NCBI GenBank assembly: GCA_019155185.1
Contig: CM032810.1
Coordinates: forward strand, 15,889,732-15,953,731
Length of the DNA: 64,000 nt
Source: Beaufortia kweichowensis
Taxonomy: Eukaryota; Chordata; Actinopteri; Cypriniformes; Gastromyzontidae
Reading direction: 5' to 3'
The notes beneath the pieces were generated by a model that saw nothing but the letters and a program-made list of their open reading frames with translations, was not told the DNA's origin and made no database searches. Numbering within the stretch: the stretch's first letter is position 1; every line of letters begins with the position of its first letter. The position numbers and the translations under genes were made by a program. Below are positions 10,960 through 28,230 of this stretch, piece after piece.

Positions 10960-13900
10960 ACACACTTCACGATTGTTTATTTACAGCTTTATTCTGCAAA
11001 TTGTGAATTTGAAGGCTCATCTTTTATCTGTCAAACACTTCAAGAGAATTGAAACGTTCATTCATAAAATGGCACATTTGATGTGTCTTGTGAAGTTTAA
11101 TGTCATTAAAATGTATCGCATTACAACTCATGTTGTTTGTGAAATCAGATGCGATCTCTTCTAATCCATCAGTCCAATCACATCACATCACAGCTGTCAC
11201 ATGACAGAGACAGAGATGATCTGTGTTCATTTCATTGTTCTGTTTGTGGAGATTCAAGCTTGTATTTATTTCTCCACACAAGTTTTGGCTACGATGTTGG
11301 TGATTTGGTGATCATTCATTATGTACGGGATTATTGTGGACGTTTTTGTTTCAGATGACGTGGGTTTAGTTATTTTGTGTGCATGTGTGGTATTATTAAC
11401 TTGTGTACACAACAGCTATAGCACAAACGCAATAAGAGAGGGTAAAGCAACACTAGAGAAGAACTGTTTGTCTTTTGACCACACTGGGTTAGTGACATAC
11501 AAACTTACAAACATTAGCAAATGAAAAATGTTGCTCTCCTTCATCTGAAAGCTTCTTACTATGTTTGCATGTGAATCAATGGAAATGCATATCATCAGCA
11601 CGCGGCTGCTCGTGAATATTACATTAATGGAAACCAAGCACGCTTTATGAATATTGAATAGTGAATAGGTCATGACATAACTCGATAAAGTCAACCTGAT
11701 ACCCCGCCGCTTTTCCAAACAATCTTTAACAAACGCTCCGACAGCGATCACACGGTTAGTTGCGGTGAGCTTATCGGTTGAGCGTTATCGCCGTGTGCCA
11801 GCTTGGGAAAGACGATTGCTACTGGATTATGATGTCATGACAGGTCTGAGGTTAGATAAGAGTCAGGGCTTGTGCGAGTCCATGTAAAACAAACCAGAAT
11901 AATTGGAGAGATGATTAACTGTGCTGATTTAGTTATCGGAAACGAGAGAGATGATGATGTCATTATCACCGCATCAGATGCTGTACAGACTGGATAGATT
12001 GACGGCTAGTGATTTCGTTTTACATGTGAATACCGTCACGTCATCCAGTCTGTCTGTCTGTCCATATAGTCTATAACAATTATGATCTTCCTAACAACGC
12101 CGTGTGATTAAATAACTTAACATTCATTGATTTCAATTGATTGTCAGTAAATATTTAAAAGTCCACCTTTTCTACCCCATTTTCCTTGTGTTGAGAACAC
12201 ATGTGAATCATCCTGATGTAACAGGAATGTATGGAAAATGCTAATGCTAATCTCTCTCTGTTTTTATGATTGATATAGTTCGCTGCATTTTAAGTCATGA
12301 CTAAACGTTTTAAATGCATCGATTTAAAACACGGTGTCAACCTTTCTCTTGGCCAGGAGGTGACCCGTTGGCCAATTGGGTATGTCTACATATTATAATG
12401 TTCATCCATTCATTCATAAATACCTCCACCAGCATCTCTAACAGGTGTTTAATTTAATAAACAGAAAAGAAATGATGTGTTGTTGTCTCTCTGTCAATAA
12501 TCATGAAAAGTTCTGTATTGTTGTATAACTCATGCATTATTCATTCATGTCAGAGAATCTTCCTATAAAAATAGCAGTTGTGTTGCCACCTCTCTTCATG
12601 TTTTCTGCTCGGGAATGAAGGTGTTTCTTCATTAAGAGGCCATTAAGATGAGCCGGTGTTGAGTTATTTGAAGCAGCACATCCCGTCTCAATCATCCCAC
12701 CTCTTGTAAGCACCACACAGCAGAAGTCAAACCCCCTGGTGCTGGGTCTCTTACCGCAAGACAATAAACGTATGATAAAATAAAAACGTGTGATTCATCA
12801 AAATCAAGGCCAAACGCTGCTGCCCAACAAATTAAACAATATTTCATAATCACTCTACGCCGCTGACAATGGATGCCAATTTGCAGCTATGGGCGCTCAG
12901 TAGCGGGAGTGTTGTCTTAAGCGTACGGCTGGGTGGTGTGTAGTTAATTAGCCGGTCTGGACGCGCTCGAGTGGCCACAGACACTCCCGGTGTACCTGTC
13001 CAATCAACTGCTCTACAGCCAGGCGCCCACCAACACTTCATTTATCTTGTGTCTGTGTCTGTGTGTGTGTGAGGTAATTACTGGCACGCTAACACCCCCT
13101 CCACACGCGTACACTCATACACACACGCCGTCCCATCGCTGTGACACTGGTGTGGGACGGAAGAGCTGGCCAATTAGTCTTCCATTAAGACCATCAAGAA
13201 ACCTCCCATCGGCTGCACTGAACGGCCTCATAATCTGCTGCTTCGCTTCATCTGTGGGGAGGGATGGACAAGCAGGAGAGGTCAAGAAATATATTTCCTC
13301 TGATGGAGTCAGCTAAACACATCACCAACACTCCCTCTTCTCAAGACCTCAGCGCTCTTCTCTGCCCAGCCTAAATTCAGTGCGTTTTTAGTGTCGTCAG
13401 AACCAAAATTTCTTTTAAAAAACACTTGGGAAACCGCGGTGTCATGTGGGACCACTGGAGATTACAAATGGACACATTTTCTTAACATTTGTGGCTAAAA
13501 TAACACTATAAGCTTGAATGCGGTATGTAAATGATGCGCTGTTATGGTATTCAAGTCATTCTTTTCAATATAAACACACTTTATATGTAAATTAGACTTA
13601 TAAATTATTCACAAAACGCAGTGTCGTTTACCTGCCGCCATTAATGTGGTCGTGGAATGCAGGTGGTATAGTGAATTTTTAAAAGGCATTTCTGTTGATC
13701 ATGATTTATCAAACAGTGAAAAAGAGCAACAGATTGTATATTTACATACACTGTGAAGTCAATATAAATCCTCCAGAACTGACCCATAAGTAAACTGTAT
13801 TGAGAGAAGAATGGATGTGCTGATTTACAGTATATAATAACTTTATAAAGAGTGCGATGTACAGTATGTATTAATAAAGAAAACGAAGTGAATTCCCCAC

Positions 13901-16900
13901 TAAAGTGACTTCATGTGTCCAATAATCACTTCCGTTAATACACATATTCTTTATAATTGTCATCAGAAACTGATCATTACACTAGGTAAAGTGTTAATCT
14001 ATTCATGATGAAAACTAGCGCTCACTGATAAATAAGAAATGGATTGACATAATGACTGCAACTAGCGTAATAAATATCCTAGACTGCCGTACATCAGAGA
14101 CACGGCAGAGTAATTCATCTATGTTTTATCTGGTTTGGTGTATTTAGACGGTGGGCACCGGTGGGCTCTGACGGTCGGATTAATAAAGAAGAGCCACTGC
14201 CAAAAACATTAGGCAATTCAATGGGTGCTGCAGCTGTCGGTGAGAGGTGTGTAATTGCGTCAGTGTCGCCCCGCCATCCCCTGAAGCTCGCCTCAAAGCG
14301 GTTAGCTCTTAGCCAGCTGGCCGAGGCCATCATCTCCTCGTACCCATCCATCTTCTAACTCCGATTAATTCTTTTCATTCTGGCACCTCTCATAAATCCT
14401 GGCACACTTAATTAATTTTACCGGCAACGCCGGACCGCCGTAGAAGTGGAATTGTTCACACAAAACCCCATATTAATTATGCTATTTTACAGCGATCTCA
14501 CTGAAGGCTGTGTTTCATCTTTTCATAATTACATTTTCAACAACAATGGGGCAACAAAAGAGTCTAATTATGGATTTGGCACGCTGCTACTTCACAATAA
14601 GTCAGCGGCATGAGGGAGAGGCTCGGAGTTACCCGGACGCATCGATGGCTGGCTTTTATTATTACTATTATTGTTGTTAATATTTTTTTAGCTAGCGATG
14701 CGGCGCTTTCGCGCCTTGGCATTTTGACTCACCCATGCCATAAATCTCAGTAATGAAACGGGCAAGCATTGTTGGCGCACTTCACAATGCATTAGTCGCT
14801 AGTTGGATAATGGTTATGGCAATATGATATGAGCGAAACGAATTGTAAACTTTGCACTTTGGCCAACGGATATGCTGGAACAAGTGCTCATGGAAGTTTC
14901 TGAGCTAATCCTGTTCCTCCAGAACCCAAAAACCTGCTGGTCTTAAAGCAGACACCACGATCACAAGAGATGACGGGAAACTGTCATTAATCATTAATGT
15001 CAGAGATCATGTGTTGAATTGTTTTTATAAATCTCATATTTATTTAGAAATCTGTAGCTCACTGAATTTAACCCTTCATTCATAATAACTCAAGCCGGTC
15101 TTTGAGATCCTGCTGTCTATTCTGACATCTCGGCTGTGATGAAGAGTTTACTGTCACCTGTCTCTTCTTTATCTAGTCCTTTACTGTCATAAGCATTCAG
15201 TCCAACATAAGTCTGTATTTGTCTTGGAAAGAAAATAAAAGATTTTTTTACTATGATTTTGTGTGTACTGAGGGATCTTTAACACTCTAGATGAGGTTTT
15301 TTTCTGTTTTGCCTTCACTTCATACATCTTGAAGACTTTAAAGAGGCTGGTACAGGAAGCATCATTGTAGATACAGTACAGTATTCATATGAACACACCA
15401 GCACAAAGACACTACTGCATGACTGCTATATGCTTTCTCCATATTTGAAGAAAACATTGGGTTTATAATTCTACAGTACTACAACAGTGAATGCACTGCT
15501 CAGAAATATAAGCGGCAAAGATAATTACACATATTCATTCACAACAAGGGTGTGGACATCGAGTTGATCTGGTGTATTATTCCATAGTGGTTCGTTCTCG
15601 TAAGGCTTGTAAATAAACCGCGCTTCAGTGTGAATGTGTGCAGGCACGTGTCCTTCCGCGGAGGCCAACGGTGATCAGTAAAGGTTAAAACAACACATCA
15701 CATCTCTGTACCCATTGGTCTTTCCACTGGCCCGTGACCCGCCTCGGCTCTCCCGCTGGTCATTCAGCGGCTCTTCTGACGCTCTGCTGGGATCCGCATG
15801 GGCAATTACCCGTCTCATTTAATTGGCATTATCATTTTTAGCTGACAGAGATGGATCACCACGCTTGACCGGACCACTAGAATCTCCAAAGAGACGGAGA
15901 GAGTGAGAAGAACAGATAAAGGTGTAGCTATGTTTAACTATTTGGCCACAATAAAATTATTTGAGATCAAAAGTTTGATTAGACTGGATTATTAGTGGCA
16001 TGAGCACACTGAAAGAGGAACACAAGCCTTTATTCAAAATATCATGGAGACTCTTTTTCTTTAGTAATGTCCACTAGGAATGGACGTACCAGCACATACA
16101 CAATGACATGACGACGCGATCCATAACACAGCAAATCTACTTATGAATTATTATTTACCTGACACGTGAACATCTGTCCATCCGTTCATCCTCTGAACCA
16201 GGGTCACAGGAGGCTACGACCCTAACGCCGCACACGCTCACACACACCTTTCTTTTTCTCCAGCTCGTGTGACAGCTGCACAAACATGCGAGCGCTCTGT
16301 TATTCTGTATGAATGAAACTGCTGCAAAATGAGATGAAAGCAGCGCACATTAGCCTAACCCAGCGTGAACACGCTGCGCATTGCTATAACTCAACACCGC
16401 TAAAGCTGTCATCCCAATTAAGTAGCCCCATTAGATCTGCCTGTTTCAAAGCCTGCGCTAAATTAAAGCATGTGAAACACCGAGCATCCCCAGGGCCGCC
16501 AGCTACAATATCATCTGAACGACTCTGTGAATCATCCGCCGAGGGATTTGTTTTATTTTGAGGGATTTGCACGGCTGAATGTACTGCACAAATCTGTATT
16601 TCCTCACATATGTGATATACACGAATACACTGTAAAATATAAATACTTCTATGACTCTTAAGATTGAGAAATGCTCTTTGCTTTATATAACCTTTAGACG
16701 CACTGTATGCCTGTATTACAAAAGCCGATTTCTTTTTGTTTCTGTTAGTCTGCAGCTAACAGCTTACATTTTACTTTTTGCCATCTTTTTTTCACTTTCA
16801 GTCTCTAAAAGTCATAATGTTTGGAGATTTAGGTAGTCTAGAATTAAGTAAAAATTACATTATGAGAAGCAAGTCACAGCAAACAAGATTAAAATCAAAA

Positions 16901-18925
16901 TGTTTCAAGAATAATCCCATAATAAGACTAAAGGTTTAGGGGTGCTTTCCCAGACTGAGACTAAAAAGAATTGTTAGAGCTGTCTAATCTAAAAAGAGTT
17001 TCTCAAAATATATGAATGGCATTGTTTTGTCTCAAGATGCACACACGTAATGTTTGTAAAAACGAATTTAAATGATCTAATTTAACTACTGGCTCAGTCC
17101 TGATTTAAGATAATCCCTGTCTGGGAAACCAGAGTTTCAAAAATAAAGTCACAGAATCACAAGAATCAAGGCAGAAATAGATAAGGAAGATTTAGTATGT
17201 TTTAGGATATGTTTTATTAACAGAGAAATGCTCATCTGGATGCTGGATTATACCTGTGACTTTTATTCAGGATTAATCTTTGATCAGTGGAAAGGTGTAA
17301 TTTGGCTTCATTTTGGTATTGAAACACATAAGAATGGCTTTGTGTTATTCTGTATGAAACTGTAACCACAAAATGATCATCATAACATTTCATATTATAA
17401 TGTAAATCAGTCATTCTGCCTAGTCAGTAGTTATTCACATGGCAAAAACTAAACGGTAGTGCACCTTGACGCGATTTCACGGGAGATACGCGACGATATT
17501 CGTAGTACATTAGCAGCGACGTCGGTGGCTTCCGTCGGTCAGGACGCAACAGAGACACTAGACGGCCGATGACATTAGTAAATAAAGCCGGACAGCATCA
17601 TCTCACCCGTTTGTCATCAGCCCGTGTTATATGAAAAATGAAGAACATAAGAGAGACACTAATAAAAATAGCAGTGAGAGTAGACGGGCAGCACCAGTTC
17701 ATTATTCACTTTCTCTTTACTGGCCCGCTGTTGTACAAATGTGCTACCTGCTGCACAAGCATGAATCACCATCAGCTAAAAAACAAATGAGCTGTCGGCC
17801 GTCTATTTACCTCCGATTGTTCATGCACTCTCACGTACACTTGTGTGAGATGTAAATATGACCCAAAACAGACTCGGTCCATCTTCGATGCACTGGAGCA
17901 GACAGGACAAATGTGTTCACTGAGACCAGACATAATGTTGTAATAGTAAAGTTAAAGCGTCGAGCCTTTCTCAGCTAAATGACTTCTTGGTTTGTATGTT
18001 GAAAGGAGCGATGGATTATTTAGGCTGTGCTGCTCAAGTTTTTCATCCAGTGGTAAAGAAATATGAAGGATTATAAACGTGAAATAAATATTGGTGATTG
18101 ATAAGATTAAGTCTTAAAAATGGTGCTGAGAAATCCATGTCAGGGAAATCTGAATTTGAAGCCTATAAATTCTAACTACTCCTTACAGCTGTGAATTGTG
18201 TCACTTTAAGAGAATCTACACCTCTCTCAGTATCGTGCTGATGAGTTCTCACAGTAGCTGAAATGTTATTTAATCAAAGTTTAATATTTCATAGAGGGCT
18301 GAAGGGTGTTTGTGTAATACTTTATACTATACTAATACTACCAGGATGTCTACAAACTACATTTTAAATACAACATGATTGTTTTTACATTACAGTGATG
18401 AGAACTGAAAGTTAAATGTTTGTAAGCTGTAATAAAAAGAATATCATAAGCCTTAATAAGTCTTCTAAAAGCTCAAAGTTTTAATGCAAAACTTTCTTTG
18501 CTTTTGAGGTGACACACAGTATATGGAGCCAGACATGTTTGTAAGGGTCATGAGATTTACACAGCCATAAGAAGCGGCTTGAATCAGTGCAGTTCATACA
18601 GCACAGACTGTGAATCGCTTGTCAGCCTTTGGCTTTATGAAGCATCTCTTTCATTTGGGTGTTCAATCCAATATACCAGCAGGACTGTTAAAATGGTCAG
18701 CCGGTACTGCTTATTTATAAAATCCCTTGTGTGCAGTCATTACTTAAAGCTACTGTACACGCGACACACACACATCATCAACTGAAACTATTTAAGTGAG
18801 AGAAAAACACATTTCATTTATAAAACCAATAAACAACCCTCAATCCCCCCACTGGCAGTTTCCATTTGATTTGACAAACATACAAATAAATAAATAGGAA
18901 TATAAAATGAGGGAATAAATAAAAC
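10960..18925. other. Gene-poor block with candidate regulatory islands
   Basis: No exon with splice context or coding bias was recognised. AT-rich stretches alternate with complex islands at about 12530-13320, 14110-14830, 15640-15910, 16180-16560 and 17450-17850. The 14110-14830 island is the most striking: it has several TAATTA words, an AACAATGG Sox-like word, and GC-rich and AT-rich segments without repeats. Assignment as enhancers of mafb is inference from position only. Confidence 0.4.
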
Positions 18926-18931
18926 AGAAGT

Positions 18932-19057
<126 letters not shown>

Positions 19058-19554
19058 GGAGCTCAGGGAACGTCTCTCTTGTGATTCGGATCCCAGATGG
19101 ATGGCTTTATAGCAGCCACAGATTTATTTTTTCTCCGGGAGACTCGCGGGAAGATTTGTTATTCCCTCTCATGTTCCCTAGTTTTTCACATTGCTCTACA
19201 TCTTGGGCTCCATATTTCATCTGTGCACCCCCCAAATCCCAAACAGATTTATTTACATGCTCTTTCCACCAGCATCCACCCCCCCCCCCCGAGCTTTTTT
19301 GCTTTGGTTATTTTCTCTCTTTTCAATTGTCCACAGATTTGTTCTGAGTGCACAAAATATTTGTAACTGTTAGGTGAATTGGGTTTGGCGATGTGATTTT
19401 GTTTTTCTGTGTGATGAAATAAATATGTTGTGTATATAATTCTGTCCAAAGGCATTAGAGTGGTTATAAATTACATCACTTACAGTTGCTCACGGGATGG
19501 TAAGTGTGCTGCTGTGCACTGTATGTCAATAGAGGCTCCAATCAACTATGGCTA

Positions 19555-19678
<124 letters not shown>

Positions 19679-20269
19679 CGAAAAGATGACGGCAAAAACA
19701 TTACATCTAGTGTATTGCTAAACACTGCTGTCACAATAAAAGAAGAATGCTTATGTGTTCAAACAGATTTACAGAAATTATACCAACATTACCACCACAT
19801 TATGAAGGATGTGTGACATAAACATAAATATGATGAATGTTAAGCAAAAACTTTTTTATTTGCTTTTGCAATAGTTGACATAGTAGAGCGAAATACATGT
19901 GAGGCGAAACACACACCTGTCCCACATTCACCTGACTAACAGCTCTAGAAATGAACATAACACCTCTATTCTCTGTGTTCTTCATCATCTTTTCCTAGCT
20001 TCAACTGTGTTTAGCTGGCCCTAAACATGACTTTATAGCACTTATTACTTACTTATTATTACTTATTATTACTTCACTGATGTCTCATTTGTAAGACGAT
20101 AAAAGTGTCTTACAATAAGCCCAATACAGTGTGAAATGAAGTGATTCTTGTCTTGCTGTGAGTCTGTCAGGATCCAAAGGATTTCCATGCTGGCAATCCA
20201 TTTAACAAACAAATGCACAAAGAAATAAATGGTGGTGTTTCAGATTAAGATTAAATCATATTCTATTAG

Positions 20270-20304
20270 TTATTATATTATGATATTATTATTATTACCA
20301 TATA

Positions 20305-20335
<31 letters not shown>

Positions 20336-20376
20336 ATTATTATTATTACCATATATTATTATTATTATTATTACTA

Positions 20377-20439
<63 letters not shown>

Positions 20440-20440
20440 T

Positions 20441-20498
<58 letters not shown>

Positions 20499-20573
20499 CA
20501 TTAACAGCAACAGCAACAACAACAATAATACTAATACTAATACTACTACTAATAATAATAATACCTCTGTCCA
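20270..20573. repeat. (ATT)n trinucleotide array
   Basis: About 300 bp of ATT/TTA triplets with occasional ACC and ACT variants, ending in AAC/AAT/ACT triplets. Poly-Ile, poly-Leu, poly-Tyr and poly-Asn frames across it are not genes. Confidence 0.97.
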
Positions 20574-20574
20574 C

Positions 20575-20859
20575 TCTTGTCTGTGTTGGCTCCCCCAGTC
20601 GGGCTCCGGGTCATTCATCACAGGGGCAGGAGTGGGGCCCGGGGCCTGCGGGCTGCTGTCAGGTGCTCACATCGGCCCTTTGTGGCGGCCCGCAAACAAG
20701 TGTCGGATCAGCAAAAGTCTATTAAAGGCTGGTGGGCTTTTTCGCAAGCAATTGGCATCGGGTCAGTGACTCCACTGCTCCAGCTCTCTGGACCTCTTGT
20801 GTCGCAAGCGTGCCGTGACAGATCCGCGCAAGATTAATGATTTTTTAGCAACCCTTTCA

Positions 20860-20860
<1 letters not shown>
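20575..20860. other. GC-rich complex island, candidate CNE
   Basis: About 270 bp of GC-rich, non-repetitive sequence directly right of the ATT array, bounded by AT-rich DNA. It contains the segment CGGCCCGCAAACAAGTGTCG. No splice sites or convincing codon pattern are present, so a regulatory element is likelier than an exon. Low certainty. Confidence 0.3.
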
Positions 20861-24640
<3,780 letters not shown>

Positions 24641-24650
24641 AGAGGACAAC

Positions 24651-24661
24651 ACACACACACA

Positions 24662-24697
<36 letters not shown>

Positions 24698-24713
24698 CAC
24701 ACACACACACATA
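24651..24713. repeat. (CA)n microsatellite
   Basis: CA run interrupted by AA at two points, ending about 30 bp before the mafb promoter elements. Confidence 0.95.
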
Positions 24714-24740
24714 CCCCCTCATTATGCTAATTTGACAGAT

Positions 24741-24820
24741 TTCTGATTGGACGCTTGGGCCCCATCTGACGTCACATGCGCGCATGCGCGTATAACAGCG
24801 GAGAGCCTCGAAGCGTCCTG
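24741..24820 (+). promoter_or_regulatory. mafb core promoter
   Basis: Four elements are compressed into about 55 bp: an inverted CCAAT box (GATTGG, 24745-24750), a perfect palindromic CRE TGACGTCA (24767-24774), a TGCGCGCATGCGCG stretch resembling an NRF1 site (24777-24790), and a TATA-like TATAAC (24791-24796). Transcription would start near 24820, giving a leader of about 500 nt before the ATG at 25319. The elements are read directly; their use is inferred from order and spacing. Confidence 0.6.
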
Positions 24821-25318
24821 GTTACATAATAGTGTGGAATACTCGAGGGCGAGCTCAGAGCTTGATCCTCTGCAGTGCAGAGCAGAAAAACCAGCAGCCG
24901 TCGTCCTCAAAGCTGCTTCACTTGACTTCAGGACATAATTCGAGTATTGGGGATCGGGACTGGGAGCCCTCCATCGATACTCGTCTGGGTCCTTTTATGG
25001 TTTTGAGTTGGAGAAAGGACGCGTACCTGCGCAAGAAGACTTGACTCTCTCCAGTCTCTCGTGAGTAGACCTCAAAGACCGCAGCTGGCGAGTCTCCGCG
25101 CCCCTTCGAGCAAATGTCTCTTTTTGCAGTGCATTAGTGGTCGAAGTTTTCCTTCTTTGTTTGTTTTAATACTCCGGGTGACACTATATGATCCAGCGCT
25201 CGAGTGCGTCGCGTTTGGAGACTCATCCAGAACATTGCATGCGCAAAGAGGGGCGAAGAAAAGCAAAAAGTCGGTTTTGCGACGCTTGTAAAACACTTTG
25301 CTGAAGAGCAGGGACACG

Positions 25319-26454
25319 ATGAGCGCAGATCTCTCAATGGGGCCAGGAGTTGCCCACCCGTGCCCGCTGGCGTTGGAATATGTCAATGACTTTGATTTAA
25401 TGAAGTTTGAGGTGAAAAAGTGGCCATGGTGGGGCAACGACCGTTCCGGCATAATGTCAGTAATCGCCTCCAGGCGCAGGGTTCCGTATCCCTCCACCCC
25501 CATCATCAGCACATCTTTGCAGCTCCGTCCCGTCTCCTCGCCGGAGCTTCCAGCCCCACGGAACAGAAGAACCACCTGGACGAGCGCTGTAATTGGATTC
25601 CCGGCGGCGCGTACCCGCAGCAGATCGATCCTCAGACGTTAAGCCTGACGCCCGAAGACGCCGTGGAGGCTTTGATCGTCACGGCCCACGGGCATCCTCC
25701 GCCGCTCATGTGCAGCAGCAGCAGCAGCTGCAGCGGAAGGGTATGAGGGCTGCAGGCGCGCGCATCACCACCTCCGCGTCACCACCGCAGCAGCACCATC
25801 ACCACCACCACTCAGTACGGCGGCATCCCTCACCACTACGACGAGCTGCTGGTCACCCCTGGCGCGCACGGCCACCACCATCATCACCACCACAGCGGCT
25901 TTCAGGAGCCCGACAGCCCTTCTCCCACCTCCCGGGGTCCCACCAGCAGCTCCATCACCGTCACCATCACCACCACCACGCGCACGCCCACCTGGGGCCA
26001 GTAGGGTCACCACGGCGTCGTGGGGCCGGCCTGAACGTGGAAGACCGTCTTCGACGACCAGCTGGTGTCTGGCGTCCGTGCGCGAGCTCAACCTGACACC
26101 TGCGGGGCTTCACCTAAGGGACGAGGGTGATCTGCCTGAAGCAGAAGCGCCGGACCCTGGAAGAACAGGGGCTATGCGTTGCAGTCGTGCCGCTACAAGC
26201 GCGTGCAAGCAAGAAAGCACGTGCTGGAGAACGAAAAGACGCAGCTCATCCAGCCAAGTAGAGCAGCTCAAGTAAAGAAATCAGCCGGTTGGCTCGCGAG
26301 AGAGATCGCCTACAAACTCAAAGTGCGAGAAGCTGACGGGAAGCGAACGGTTCCGCGAGGCAGGATCCACGAGCGACAACCCGTCCCCTCTCCGGAGTTC
26401 TTCATGAGTTTTATGCCCGATCCAGAGACATTACCGTCACGATCATGCCAATAA
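25319..26454 (+). CDS. mafb: MafB-like large Maf bZIP factor, frame broken by indels
   Basis: Large Maf proteins are nuclear bZIP factors that bind MARE sites. MafB acts in hindbrain segmentation and in myeloid, endothelial and other lineages. The ATG at 25319 opens M-S-A-D-L-S, then the diagnostic acidic motif E-Y-V-N-D-F-D-L-M-K-F-E-V-K-K (about 25376-25420). A serine/proline stretch follows in another frame, then S-L-T-P-E-D-A-V-E-A-L-I (about 25642-25678), a His-rich hinge (25780-25990) and N-V-E-D-R. The extended homology region is at 26083-26130, the basic region with S-C-R-Y-K-R-V at about 26185-26205, and a leucine zipper runs to about 26325. The end is F-R-E-A-G then P-E-F-F-M at 26390-26406. 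The T-E-Q-K-N-H-L segment and this C-terminus favour MafB over MafA or c-Maf; fish mafbb is possible. It is a single exon, as usual for the family. Small, mostly inserted bases split it into at least five frames, and the expected stop after P-E-F-F-M is missing. Sequencing error is likelier than a pseudogene. Confidence 0.85.
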
Positions 26455-28230
26455 CTACTACTCGTAGAATTACCCACAAGAAAATAAATAAATAATCATA
26501 ATCATAATAATCTCCTATGCGTAGCCATCGGCACCAAACTCGGCCACGTAAAAGAACAACGTCTTCGGGAAAACCGTAGTTTCGATGCTTTGTACTACTT
26601 CTTTACCCCTTCGTAGTAGAGAAACACTGGGTTTTATATTTAGGAAAATCTAAGATCCCATTTTGTTCGGGGAGAAGACATGTTTCCAGCCAAGCGCGCA
26701 GAGAGAAACTTTGGACTTTTTCCACCTGGCCGAAAAAGTCAGAGTCGAAAGCAGCAGAATATGCAAACAGGCTTACACTTCTCTGTATTATTCCGACAGG
26801 GGCAACTTTATGCAACATCTCATTGAAGTTTATTGCCTGGCTTGGTTATCTATATAGATAAATCAAAATATATATAGATATATATATATTAAAGAGAAAA
26901 AGGAAAACGACAAAAACAAACACGTAAATCTGCATTAAGATATTAATCCCGCATGCTGGACATGTATGGTAATAATTTCTCATTTTATACACTCTTTCAC
27001 TTCTGTCTGCTGTTATAATGTATCATAAAGAGCATGTTTTTGATCTCTAGCACCATATCTAGGGTGGGGGATACACACACATGAGACTGGTCAACAGCGT
27101 GGGGTTTATTTGGGACTTAGTAAATATATGCAACAGCAACAAGCTATAAAAACAGACATCGAAGAGGTTGTTTGATTTGCAACTGTGCAGTATCATCTCT
27201 CTCAAGGCTTTGGAATGGATTTCCAGTATTGGGCATGTTCAGTTGCATTTAGTGCTAGCAAGAGAAGAAGCGCACTTTTTTAGGAATAGCAATGATTTTG
27301 GGATTGGCAGTTTTTATTTCTGGTTCTTTTTGCAGAAGACATATAGCGCACACAGACAGAAGTCTGGCATAAAACCGATGTCTGGTTCTTATGTCCGGGC
27401 TTTTCATGCGAGCTGTTGCATAATCTATTGCTCTTCTTAACTGTAAGCAATACTTATAGATCGTATCTTTTTACGTTTGGTCTGGATATGATTGGACACA
27501 CTTTCATCGACCTTTTTAGCCACTCACGAGCCGCCAGTTTTATAAAGCGACATTTCAACGTGTACTTAGTATCACCTGGCTCGATGGTGACAGTGTTTCA
27601 CTAAATCAGGGGTTTTGTGTATTATTGCCTAACATAGCAAAATTTCGCATGTATTTCAATGAAGATCTTCAATGATCGATGTTATTCCAATGTTTTCCTT
27701 TGTTTTTTTTCTCGCCGGTCAGTAAAAAATAATGGATCCAGAGTTCTGTAATTCCAAAATGCAAAATCATACGTGTCATTTTATTGTTCTTGTTTGTTTG
27801 TTCTATTATAATGTCAAGATTCTGGTTCTACTGGCCAGATGCATAGTTTTATTTTTAACGCATTAAATTAACAAACTGTCCGATCATATTGAATAAGCTT
27901 TGGTGCTTGCATCTAAGAAATATATTTGAAAAGTCATGCATTTTAACAATCTTTTGGTTTTGTTACTGATTCAGCACTGTGTTTGAAATCAAGATGTAAA
28001 CTTCTGCAACTGGCCGGGTTGTTGTTTTCTTTATTAACTTCATGTATTATGAGGGGATCAATTTTCAAATCTGTTTTGTATTAATGGAAAATTAATAGAG
28101 TTCAATTCGGATTTCGTTCCATTTCAGGGCTGGTTTCTGTTTCTGTTTTGCTGTTTTTGGAGAAAATGGTTTCCTATTTTGCTTATTAAAGTCAAAGTGA
28201 AATGGCACAGGTTTATGTTTATTTGTTTGT
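26455..28230 (+). other. Probable mafb 3' UTR
   Basis: AT-rich, non-coding sequence follows the CDS. AATAAA words occur just after the stop (about 26484-26495), and an ATTAAAG word lies near 28185. MafB mRNAs generally have long 3' UTRs, so a long trailer is likely, but the cleavage site cannot be fixed from sequence alone. Confidence 0.4.

Noticed and set aside
25072..25575. 167-codon minus-strand frame over the mafb leader and start
   Set aside because: It overlaps the conserved mafb N-terminus in antisense and shows no recognisable domain.
25593..26096. His-rich open frame of 167 codons and its antisense partner at 25765-26091
   Set aside because: These are other frames of the mafb His-rich region, kept open by GC-rich composition and indels; they are not separate genes.
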